Below are positions 27,801-40,198 of a DNA stretch of 64,000 nucleotides, piece by piece. Below the pieces are notes generated by a model, which saw nothing but the letters and a program-made list of their open reading frames with translations, had not been told where the DNA came from and searched no databases. A program made the translations under genes and the position numbers. The stretch is taken from positions 1,076,560-1,140,559 of the forward strand of contig OZ038434.1 of assembly GCA_964036275.1 (NCBI GenBank), written 5' to 3'. The number at the start of each line of letters is the position of its first letter. Within the stretch, counting starts at the first letter, position 1. Source of the stretch: Litoditis marina (lineage: Eukaryota; Nematoda; Chromadorea; Rhabditida; Rhabditidae).

Positions 27801-28852
27801 TTTTTCAACGTTTCTCACGCCCACTAGCGCATTACCTGATAGTAACTTGTAGTTTCATTCCTGACAGAACTCTTGAGAATATTAGGACTAATCTGAAGAA
27901 TTTCCCCAAGTTTTTAGTGAGAGTTCAATGTCTGTCATCATTCTACTTCACCACTTCACCTAACAAATAGAAAGCTCGCTGCCAACAAGCAATCTGCGAA
28001 AGATCTATGTAACATGATTTGGGAGATTAGAAAATGTTGTTTTGACTTCGGCTCCAAGTATTTGCGTACATGAGCACCCGCGAGAAATAGATTTGCAAAC
28101 ATACACACATTTTTGTATCAGTTCATGATAACCCATCCTTTCTCTTTCCCACTCCCCCCTCTCTCTCTCCCTCTCTCCCTTGCGATATCCCCATAGTTCT
28201 TAATTGTATAGTTGTTTTCCCCCTCTCGAGCCCATTTTCCGCATTAGTTTTGTTATCCCCCTCCATCTATATAGTCCGCGAGAACAACATCCCTGCCTGA
28301 ATACACCGTAATCTCGTCCCGTAGTGGGCGTGGCCTCGCGTATAAACCAATCAAGTGTGGCCAGAATGAACCTGGGGGGCAATAACAACATAACATAGCA
28401 AATAGGGAGAAAGATTGTGGATAGAGATTTAAGAAAAATTAGTTAGTTAGAGTATTGTATAAACTATCTTTGTGTGAAAAAATAATTATGGTTAAAGAAC
28501 AGCTAGATTAGTTGTTGAGTTAAGTTAAAGAAACACTAGTAGTGAGATTTACAGGTAGAGAAAGATTGTGGATAACGATTAGAGAAAAGTTAGTGAATTA
28601 GAGTGTTGTATAAACTATCTTTGTATGAAAATCCTTAAATAATTATGGTTGAAGAATAACTAGATTAGTTGCTGTGTCAAGTTAGAGAAACACTAGTAGT
28701 GAGATTTAAAGAAAGAGGATACTACACGCTCCGCAACAGTTTTGTAGTATCTTTCGGGCATGGAGGGGTAGAGTTGTAGTTGTACGAGTACAAGTCATCT
28801 ATATTTCTCTGTCTCTCTCCCTCTTTTCTCTCGACTTTCTCTCTCCCTCCCT

Positions 28853-28907
<55 letters not shown>

Positions 28908-31900
28908 CCCTCCTTCTCCATATATCTATCTCTCTTTTCCCTCCTTCCCATGTATCATATATTATTAGTCTGTTTATCTTTCAGATGAAGAAATTCTAAT
29001 AAGATATTCTCTCATCACTGAGATAGCAATTTGGAATGTTTTCCCATTCAGATGGGAATTCATAGAGAGTACTGTAGAATAAATCACAAAACAACCAGAT
29101 ACTCGGAGAGAGACAATATTAATGAGATTTTGAAATGTTTTCCGATCGTTAACTTGGTATTCTTGAGTGCTGGACAAGAGAGAAGTAGAGAAGTTCATGA
29201 AAAAGTTTAAAATTATAGGTTCGCCTCTGCAAAACAAAGGCGTCCGCCTAGTTAACCATTTGCTGCCATAGTTGAATTATACGTTTTCTCACACATGAGC
29301 TAATAACCGTGCGGCATTGCGCCTGATTGTGCGCACTTTTCTCTATTGGTCCTCGACCAATGCTCGACCTAATACAGCTATGGCTATTCATCGAGAATGC
29401 AGCTGCGTACGTGATTACGGTACGTGAAGTTTGAGAATCTAGCGCATCGTTAATTGCATCCAGGTACATTTTTCGCACAGTTATTACTAGACGTTATTCG
29501 TCCCTCTCCAAATTCGTGAAACTGATTTTGCCCGCTATCGTAATAACGTGTAAAACTTGTCAGAAAACGAACAATGAAATACTGAAGCGTGGAATTGCTA
29601 AGTTCCTGAGTTGTTTTGGGACTATTCTCTTGTCCAGTAATAGTAGTTTTCACAATTTCACAAGTTTCATTGGTTTGTATTCCGTGAATCCACATATCAA
29701 TAAGACCCCCTCATGCCGTAAGTAGTAGTATAGTTGTTTTTCAGTCTTCACCGAGTTCTCTTGATTACATTATTATTCAGCATGTGTGAACAGGGTAAAC
29801 AAGTAGTCACTAACAGCAACAACATGTACGAATCCGTAGTAGAACATGACGTAGGAATAGAACAGTGGCCATTCACTAGGCAAATAGTACTGTGAACTTG
29901 ACTAAACCAAAGCTGTCACTAATTATGGAAGTGTTCTACTGGGCAGAGGGGTTTCGAAGTGTATACGGTATACCATACTGAATGTGTATCGAATTCGTGA
30001 ATTGTCCATTGTCTGTCTGTTTATTTGTTTGCTTGAACTTGTTGTGGTCAGTCAGGCAGCTGTAAGTAAGCACATCATGTACCTCTGCCGTTTGTCAATA
30101 GGTTTACCACCAGCTTGAGCAGTAGAGCCATGCGCAATCGAAGGCAAATGCATAGTAAGTAGTAAGTGACCAAATCTCAGTTGTAGTCTGATCTCGCTAC
30201 ACGTATAGTTTTCGAGTTTCGACCTAAAAACAACACGACCAAACTAAAAACAGGACGGGATAGAGTAGCTAACGCCGTATAGACCTGCTTCGGGGAGAGC
30301 GTATTCTATAAACCAATATCCCTTACACCTGACGGCCCTTGTTCAATGAAGAATAGCCAGCTTGGGTGGGTTCAGCTTCATCAGGCAAGAGAGCATTAAA
30401 GATCTAGCGATATCCGATCAGATAATAGCTCAAGCATGTGGTTAAGCTGTTGTTGGCTAAAGATAACGAGAATCAAGGTGGCTTAAAGACTGTTTATAGT
30501 GTCTTAAGACATATTCATTCATTCATTCATTAGAGTAAATCAGCTAATGGGGCACGAGTTTCGTACCGAAGCAGCTTATGACTCCTGAAATTGTTTGTTT
30601 GGTTACTGTAGGTTTCTGGGAAATTCACGTCCTCCCGTTTGTTGATCTTTTTCGCGAATATTGTGAACTTCTCGATGTTTGACACCAGTGCAGGAAATTA
30701 TGTGCAATGAGAAAAGTTCCGTATTTGTTGAAAACTCAATTTCTATCGGTTTTCATATACTTTTCACCGCTCTGTTCCACTTTACGCAGTATTCAGAGTA
30801 TAAGTAGTTCGTCGTATGACAACGGCGTAGTTTTAATTGTTATTCTGTAGTAAGCCTTTTTGTGTCGGGTGGATATTATTAAGTGTTTTCGTATTTTATT
30901 TTGTTTTCGACTTGGATTTCTTCAACTCTCTAATCCTCTTACTCTCGTTTGTTTTTACTTCATGCCCGTACACACCGAATACTAATGGTTGTTGATCTGT
31001 GATCCGTTTCATTTTTTTTCTCATTTTTCTCCGCCAAGTTCGCTAATAGTAATATATAATGTTGACAGCTGATCTAAGTTGGCATAGTATAAGGGATCAT
31101 TCATGTAGGTTCTTAAAGCTGAATCTCAATTTTCTTTGAAGGTTTCTAAGCTAACCTCCATGTTAAGTATTCCAACCCATTTTTAGGCTAACCTGCACTG
31201 TATCCCTTCGAGCATAATTTTTGATTATGTTCGATAGAGGGTACCACCAAAAGGAAAACTACTCATAATGTCCTACATTCGATATTATTTTGTAATTAAG
31301 TGGGTGAAATCATGTTAACTTGGAGAAATGTAGACCATAATTGAATATTCTATTACCTTCTTAGTTTGTCTTTTCGCAAACTGACCTTGACCTCAATTTC
31401 TTGCATTGACTCCTTTTGTTAGTAGTTGTTTTCAGTAGAGTGTCACCTTCTGACCTTATGCATGAAATTGATGAAATTACATCGTCATAGTAATAAGTAT
31501 CGTACTCAAAATGGTGAAAAAAGGTGATTTTTTTATTGATTGCAAGAGAGGTCCTATTTTATTTGTAGCTGGAACCTTGTTTCAATACGCATAACGAGCT
31601 AATGAGTTTTTTCATATTTCTCTGGCGTTTTCCAGACGATTAATAAATTAAATCATGAATAAAAAGTGATTGTACTCGAGGATATTGAAATAAACACTCC
31701 ACGTCTAGTCTAGAACCTGAACTCTCGTCATAAAACAGTTAACTAGGATTATACTTTGAAAGAAATTTATGGGATAGAATATTATACATACGGTTTAAGA
31801 TGGTTCTGGCTAGCTCAAAGATAACCAGTAACGCAGTAACCATTCTCTCCACAACATGTGCATGTGATTTACGTGACGTGAAGTCTGGAGGGCAGTCAAG

Positions 31901-33982
31901 GAACACCATTTCGCAACGATTTGAAGTAATCTAATAAATCTTGAAATCTTGAAGTCATAACCTCAAAATGCTCTTGTTTTCCACCTCAATTAACCACGGA
32001 GAGGATGTTGTGTCAAAATGGTGTTCGACGTTTGGGGAATAGAGCAAAAAACACGTGATCATCCTATTTATTGGATATTTTTAATTTCATCAACAGAACA
32101 TTAGTCATTTTTTCATAGTGATCCTCTCCTGTTGTATTTAAGAAGATTATCTGATTTACATGTGTTGTTAGCACAATCATTGTTGTTAGGATAGTTGAAG
32201 AAGTATAGAATTCTGTGTTCATTTTCTATGATAAGCTTGGCAATTCTAGTTAACCCTTAACCTCAACTCCTCAACCTCAACCTTACCCCATACAAGAAAT
32301 CCCACCTTCGCGTGTTTTTGCCCTTCACACTTTAAACCATATGTGACCCTTGATCCCGTCGAGCCCTACTTAGAGGGTGGTTCGATTCGATTCGGTCGCG
32401 CTCTCTCTCGTTTTAATAGGACACGTTAACTATACGGCGTTCGTTCCCCGTCCCGATTACGCTGTTTTCAAGGTTTTTCAGTGGAAAAATGACCCGCGCA
32501 AGGCCGTTCCAAGGCTCTTTTTGTGTCCAATTTCGCATGCGAACACCACTTGTTGCGCTATATGCGGCAAAAACTCCACGTCGCAACTTCGCAACATGTT
32601 TCCACCTATCTTTCTTGCTCTACACGAAACACACTGAGTTTTATCACATTATGCTCTCCACATCTAGCCAATTTTGAAGTTTAATATATCACTGTGGCAG
32701 TAAGATTGTGGCATGTAGCATGGCAATGACAACTTAGAAGCGTTTTTTTTTAAAATTTTTTATCCCTGGGTGATCTCTACTCCTAGGGCGCTAGTTGTTT
32801 ACCTGCAGATGCTTTTGTGCTATGTTCATCCTCGCAAATCTGCTTTTTAGTGTAATTTGTGTATTATCCTCGAATTTTGAACGGATTGATATTCAAGTAA
32901 GTGCCAAGCACAACACACTTATGCACGACGTAGGCGAACGTATTATGTTGTTACTCACTAAATTTCATATCCATACCATGTTCATTCACTATAATTCTAT
33001 AATCATGATAATTCGTACACGGACGGATTCACTTAATCCAAATTTTGTTATGTAAAAGGAATGTTCGATAAATCACAGTTCACAGAGCAGTTGGCAGTTC
33101 TCATCCACCGTATGACTAACCTCCTCGAAATCAGTAATTTGGCTCTTCTTCTGATTTGAGTGAGTCCAGGTTTGTTATTTTACATAACTTCAAGTTATTC
33201 CCTGTTTCTAGATGTATATTCGGGTCATTTGTAGAAATCGACCTGTTCTCTAAGCCTAACCAAGACCAGTGTGGTTTAATTTCGATAACCTCCCTAGGCT
33301 GTGAGCTACTTCCTACTTCCTACTTGGTATTCTGCCAGATTGCTGACCAAACCGCCAACCTATTGTTATGTATTGTGTGTGCATAGTTGTCTCAAACTTG
33401 GCATTCTGTTTCTGTGCATAATTATCATTTTCTATCTCTGTGGATTACGGTAGTTCTAACTATTTGATGGAAAAGAATTAGTGGAACTTGGAACCAATCT
33501 TCTTTTATTAATTCTAGGAGTTCCATTAATTGTTGTTTTGATAGTTCCCCAATAACAACACCGCATAGTGATCAATCCACTACAACATCTTAGAGTGAGT
33601 TTCCTAGTAGTGTGTGAGCCTGAGCTTGTTTACCGTTAGTGGTGGTAGTCGTAGTTGTGAAGTATTCGTATTCTGAAGTTATACGGTATCTGATGACAGC
33701 AAATGTCGTTACTATGACACCCTATCGTTTGTTATCGTTTACGGCTCTGAGAACAAAACACGAGATTCGCGTAAGAAGCAGTAAATGCATAGTTTGACTC
33801 AACACGGGATGTGATCATTTAGAGTGTTTTATCACCGAGTATTTTACAAATTTGATTTTGGGGCTTGACGTTCCACACATATAAATGTTTACAAGATTTT
33901 ATCACGCAAGTTGTTGTCAGGTGTGTCAACTGAATCAAGTTCAGATAGTTTAGCTGACCTAATCACAACGAAGTCTTTACCC

Positions 33983-34059
<77 letters not shown>

Positions 34060-37000
34060 TCTCTCTCCGTTCTCTTTCTTTCTCCTTCTCCCTCTCTCTT
34101 CTTTGTACTGTTTCTCTACTATTTTGTGATGAGACCGAACAGTAAACTGCGTCCTTTAAAGGTATCTTCCATGCTCTAGTGGCCTCTGCCCGAGTCCATC
34201 TAATATCCCTCTCTTCTTGTCTCCATAAATAGTATGGTGGACATAAACAATCTGCTCACATCTCAAAACTACCTCAACTGGAGTGTACTGAATAAGTTTT
34301 ATGCCAAGGTAAGTCGAATTGTTTGATTTTGCCGTGAATTGGGAGTGCAATTAACAGTAAAAATTTTGGGTGACTGTTTTTCACAGAAAACATGTTTTAA
34401 GTTTTGCACTGTTCAACTGTTGTAACAAGTAGGGTGACAAATCTTCTGCAGAAATTTATATCCTTCTCAAAGATTCGAACATGTTGAGAAACAGTCTTGA
34501 AGTTTGATTGGCAAGCCAACCACAAACCGCTGTTATATTTTCCACTTGCAAGTTGCATTAGTAGATTGGCTATCTGTAAGATGTTTTGCGTTCTGCTCAT
34601 AGATAAGTGGAATACTGTCGAAAAGAAGATCACACAGGATAACCACTTGTAACAGATCTGCTTATCTCGGATGAACACCTTTCGTGTGCGTGACGGAGGC
34701 ACATTAATCTGAGATTAGAATATTGTTTTGGACACACCACAAGATCAAAACTGATTTGGATCATGATTACTAACAGTTCTCGAAATTGTGTGCACACATG
34801 TATTGCTGATACATTACTCTAATCTAATTGGTTTGACTTTTTTCGGGAACAAGGTTATAAGTGAAGAGTTGCGAATAGATCAATTACATGTTCAAGTGTC
34901 CTTATTAGCTGAATCGCTGGGGGAATCGGAATACTTCGTCATTGTGTAACATTCGGTGGGTGGTGTTGGGACAGTTTGATCACTGGAACCAAGTTGGTGG
35001 CTTGTTGGGATGAAATGAAACATTTCTTCAGTATATCGAAGTGTTCTCACTGTTCCCCTACAAAAACGTTGCGATGAATTGATGTCTCTAATCTGTGAGG
35101 GTCTCCTTCACGTCAAATTCCGGGGTTGGTCTGAACCGGCACACAATGTTTACTACGGGCAGTAGTGATTAATATCTTGTAGGGGATTCTACTACTTGAC
35201 TTCAGTGAGACTTGACGTGCATTACTTCAACGAGTGGTTGGAACTGGAACACCTTTGTCCTTTCTTCCGTGCAATCCTGTGTTTCTTGTTATTTGTCGTG
35301 GTTGCCTCTGATTGCTTTATCTGTCGTGAGTACACGTGAATCCCATGCTCCGCCCCTCTTCTCGACCGCGCCCCGCCCCTTTCGGAACAACGGTTTCTGT
35401 TCATTTCACAGCGAACAGCGGCAACATTACTGTCGTCGTCTTTGTTGCCTCGGATTGACAAGTAGCGAAACCTAACGGCGATTTTCGTGAAAAATCCCGT
35501 GACTGCCTTCACAACTACTTCGGTGTCGCGAAGTTCTTCTGTGTTGACGTCGTGTGTTGGTTGCTTCAACAATGCGAGTAGCCTGCGGTCTGCCGTCCAA
35601 CTTTCCCTCGCCTCCATTTCCGTTCTCTTTTGGTGGAATGACAATTCATTCACCAACTGCCCCTCTTCCATGGCCTTTTGGTGGAAATTTTCCGGCCAAT
35701 ATGTTTGGTCAACGATCGGTGAGTTACTGGGTTACTGTTAATCGGGGTGTAGAATAGAGATGGTTGAGGGCTACAGCTTTGTCAACTAGACTTTACTCGA
35801 CAGATTGGTACGTTTTGAGCATCAGGAAACCATGTGTTTCTATAGAATAGCCCAAAGAACTCATGGAATGAACTTGGTATCTATTTACTATTCATGGTCC
35901 GTTTTTAGGTGTCAAAAAGATGTGTCGCTAAAGAATAGTCTTACCTCATAAAGAACTCTTGTAATGAACATGTTATGTAGTACTGGTAATGTCGTTTTCG
36001 GAACGTCGTCGCCCCCTAGATTGTTTTTGCAGTGCGCCTTTCCTCAGATATGCACTATATGTTATTCACTTTCTAATGAAATGACAGAGTAATGTAGCGG
36101 GAATTCCTAGAATGAGTTGTAGTTCAAGAACATCTCGCCACTCCCATCAACCATATATAGTCTGAGTACGCATAGTGTATTCTATATTAAGGAAATGTAT
36201 GATACCGTTTGGGTGTTATGTATCTAACACAGAAATCATGAAGATGAGAAAACCAACAATTTTACACAGATTTAGAAATGACTCAAATTATTCCTGAACG
36301 TGAACATTGAGATACACTAGGAAATGAACAGGCGAATTTGTTAATTTGTTTGAACCCTTTTATCTACCGATTGTTCTGTTCTTGTTGTAACTCGGCGAGA
36401 CTGGCATCTCGGATGGTCATTAACTATCATAGGTTTTGTTGCCACTGCCGCACGCTTTTTCCACCTATAATCAGGTGCGATCGAACGCGCGGTTTGTTTT
36501 TGGATGTTGCACTTTGTAGAAATGTGATTGGTTCCATGGGCAATATATGTTGCCATATATAGTTATTGGATGAAATATGCACACACTTTATGACAATTCA
36601 TGGATGGTGTTCTGCAGAATTGCAAAGGGTTGGTGTACATGAATTGCCACAAAGTGCTTTGCAGCTTTTATAGATGGTCATAAGGAAGGGAACTTAATTG
36701 TTGCTGAAACTCGACTCGAACTTACAGGCCGTAATTTTTTTCTTTTCCAAAAGTTGGAATCTGCTATTTCCTGTTTCTTCGTTCGAAAGAAAGCGTCACG
36801 TGTTTTTTCTTCGACGGGGGCTGACAACAAAACATTTACATTCTAGAAATGAAAAATCCAATCAAAGTTCAATGGAAATGAATCATAATGGAAATAGCGA
36901 AAAGGGGCACAAAAAGTGACAGCAGGCTGGCTGAATGGAAAGTCTTCAGTTTGTTCTCGAAATGGGTTGGTGGTAATAACAGTGCTGGTTAGTATAAGAA

Positions 37001-38403
37001 TAATAATGTACAGCGCTGGGCGAAAGGCAGGTGACAATGTGTTCATTGATTTATTGGATAACATACTTCGAGATGATATTGCTCAAATTGTCAAACAGTA
37101 GATCTTATCGACTGGTTGGGTAGGATGAAAAAGTAGCCGGTGTTCGCTTCAATCAGCTTCGTTGTTGTGTACGTTCGTGTAGAAATACTTGAAATCGACG
37201 GTTTTATCGCTAGCGGAATTTCGGTATTGGGTTACTTTCAGATTACCTACTCAGGTAACTTGAAAATGAGTTATTAAAAACCGGTAAGATGGTTTGGCCC
37301 TGAAAAGTTAAGGGAATGGTGCATTTGTTGTACTAGTGTTTTGACCATTTCCCTTGTTTCAGCCTCAGATGAGCACCCCGGATGATCCAGTCATCCACTC
37401 GCCCCCCTCCCTCTCAGGACAGCTAATCAACGGAGGAGGTACATTTGATGCCAACTTCTTTATTTACCGAAATCGAGGATAGATTATCAGTAGTGGAAAT
37501 GTACTTCTACTGAAGATCTGTTTTCAATGCCAATAACTTCCTTATTTTCTGACAATACGAAAAGATCATTAGTAGTGAGCGATGGAAATGTACTTTAGTC
37601 ACTGCTTCACCAACAAGAAGTTGTTGAGCGGTTGTTCTGAATGTTTACGAGGGTGTCAGAGAAGCGTCGTGATATTTATGTAATCAGAGGAGTCTTTCGT
37701 TTAGCGATTAGCAATTACTGGTGAAAAATGTCAAAATATGCGGTAATTAGAGAAACGGGGGAATATGTAATCGAATCTGTAAGTCCTGGAGAAAAAAAAC
37801 TAGGGGTGGCTAATTTGGGAAAACTATAATAATTGTTATTTAGAAGGTAAAAGTATGCAATATTCTTCACGATTCGTTATTTATATGACTTTCTTGCAGT
37901 AGCCAAAATGGAGGAGGGTCTCGGTAATTGCACGTCTCCCGATGGCTCAGGCGACACGGCTGCCGACGCGGTAAGTTGGCTATGGGGCGCGATCTCGGAT
38001 TCAGACTATCAATCGATAATTTCACGGGAAATCTTTTGAAATTATTCCAGTTGGGAAACGTTCATCGAAATTGGCAAAAGTATCTCCATAATTTTGGAGT
38101 TGCTCGCCTCCGGCGGGGCTTCCCAACCCCAACAGCAAATACCTTATAAAGCAAATCTGTTTTGAGTAGTTCGAATCAGTGTCCTATTTACAGGAGGCGC
38201 GCCGACGTCAGAAAACGTGTCGCGTGTGCGGGGATCACGCGACCGGCTACAACTTCAATGTGATCACGTGCGAATCGTGCAAGGCTTTCTTCCGCCGCAA
38301 CGCCCTTCGACCGAAGGTTTGACCATTCGTCACTCTCATTGTTTTTCTCTCTTATTATCTCTCTTTTTTCTCTCTGTCTCAACTCTCATTCTTTCACTCC
38401 CCC

Positions 38404-38495
<92 letters not shown>

Positions 38496-40145
38496 CTCGT
38501 CCCATTTCTTGTTCTATAGGATTCGGCGTTGCAGGAGTTCAAGTGTCCCTATTCGGAAGACTGTGAGATTAATGCCGTCAGTCGTCGATTCTGTCAGAAA
38601 TGTCGTTTGCGGAAGTGTTTCTCGGTCAGTTTCACTGGTTTTATGTTTGATCTGCACATCAAATTGATCAATAATTGTAGAGTTATGAGCTTCGAAGCTG
38701 TCAATTACGATTTTTATCGATTTTCCAGGTCGGAATGAAGAAGGAGTGGATTCTAAACGAAGAGCAACTGCGCAGGCGAAAGAATTCCCGACTCAACAAC
38801 ATGCAGACGCAACAACGTCAGAAACAGGTAGGCAACTCGAATGGGGGCGTGGCCTAATTAGGTCTGAATAGACCGAATTCGTACAACTCTGGTGTGGTCA
38901 CATTAAGTGAATTGTTGATCAAGTGACGTAATTTTCAGCAGCATCAGGATATGGGTAGAAGTCAGATGATCAAAGCCATGTCCGGACCTCTTTCTATCAA
39001 CCCAATGGAGGCACAGGTAAGCAGGGAAACAGCCCGGAAGATGGCAGTTAGTACCAGCCATACACCGCCAATTAATTTCGGTTGATTCTTGGCCCTCTTC
39101 TTAAATTTCGTGGAACGACAAAATATGTGTATCCATATAGCTGTCGTTTGTTCAAGGGTAACAAGGATTTTAACTAGGTGAAGTCTAAACAGGAACTTTG
39201 GCTAAAAATTTTTTTGCTCGCTTGAAAGAAGGCGTGGCCTAATTTAAAAATTTTGTTTGCTTGAAAGAAGGCGTGGCCTAATTTGGTCCGAACTGACAGA
39301 TTTAGTACCACTTTAGAGCTCAGCACTGATAGAAATAATGTTCAGTAATTTGTTCACTGATTGGTGCTATAGTTCCGGTCATTCCCACTGAGACTTGGCG
39401 GCGTGCCAATGAATATTCCAGGCAGTTTTTCAGCACTTTCTAGTTTTTCAAACAACTGCAAATTTTTGTCAGCGGTTGTTCAGTTTCATGAGAACACGTA
39501 AACAGAAAATGCCGGCAGAATACTCATTTTTTCTATAAGAAATGGACATCCGAAAATCTTGGCACGATGCCAATAGGTCTCAGTGGGATTGAAACCAACT
39601 ATATTATCGATTGTCAGACGTCATACCAGTTGTGCAACTCTCTTCAGTTTCAGTTGGGAGCCTTGAATGGACGCGGTACAGTGGTCAGCACCCCGCTAGT
39701 CAGTCCCACCCAGGGGGTAGGTTACACGATACTCAAATTGTATTTACATTATGTTGACATACTTATACATGTCTCCATTTTTTGAAAAGTTTGCACAATA
39801 GAACAATTCTATTGTCTGCCAGTACCAGCTAGCTATATGAATAGTGTACGAAGACAACTAGATTTCAATTTTATCTATTCAGGTGGATATAATACACATA
39901 AAATATAAACGGTACAAAACTCTCTTTAATAAATGTTTTCCATCTCTATTTGTTTGCAGTACCCTCTGGTCTCACCGGCTGGTTCGATTGGATCATCTGA
40001 TTCTCCGCCATCCAGACCCATTGGCATCATGCCAGGCGGACAACGGAGCCCCGATGCGGTAAGCATACCTTTTCTCTCCATCCCTATCTTTCTCTCTCCC
40101 ACCCTATTTTTCTCTCTTACTCTCTCTCACGCTGTCTCTCTTTCC

Positions 40146-40198
<53 letters not shown>

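Larger units (their letters stand above)
17777..37362 (+). other. Very large daf-12 intron with candidate internal promoters
   Basis: No constant exon was found in this 19.6 kb. It contains GC-rich islands (18720-18906, 27110-27410, 35340-35718), candidate first exons, microsatellites, tandem repeats, foldback elements and two SINE fragments. Short open frames are scattered on both strands but do not form exon chains. Confidence 0.6.

Noticed and set aside
28974..29695. Three consecutive minus-strand frames
   Set aside because: Different frames, no recognisable domain, no consistent splice sites; possibly a decayed gene but unsupported.
35222..35671. 149-codon minus-strand frame
   Set aside because: Antisense shadow of the GC-rich daf-12 first exon and its promoter.
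38317..38534. Continuous exon across both zinc fingers
   Set aside because: The CT microsatellite interrupts; splice sites and the known protein order fix an intron here.
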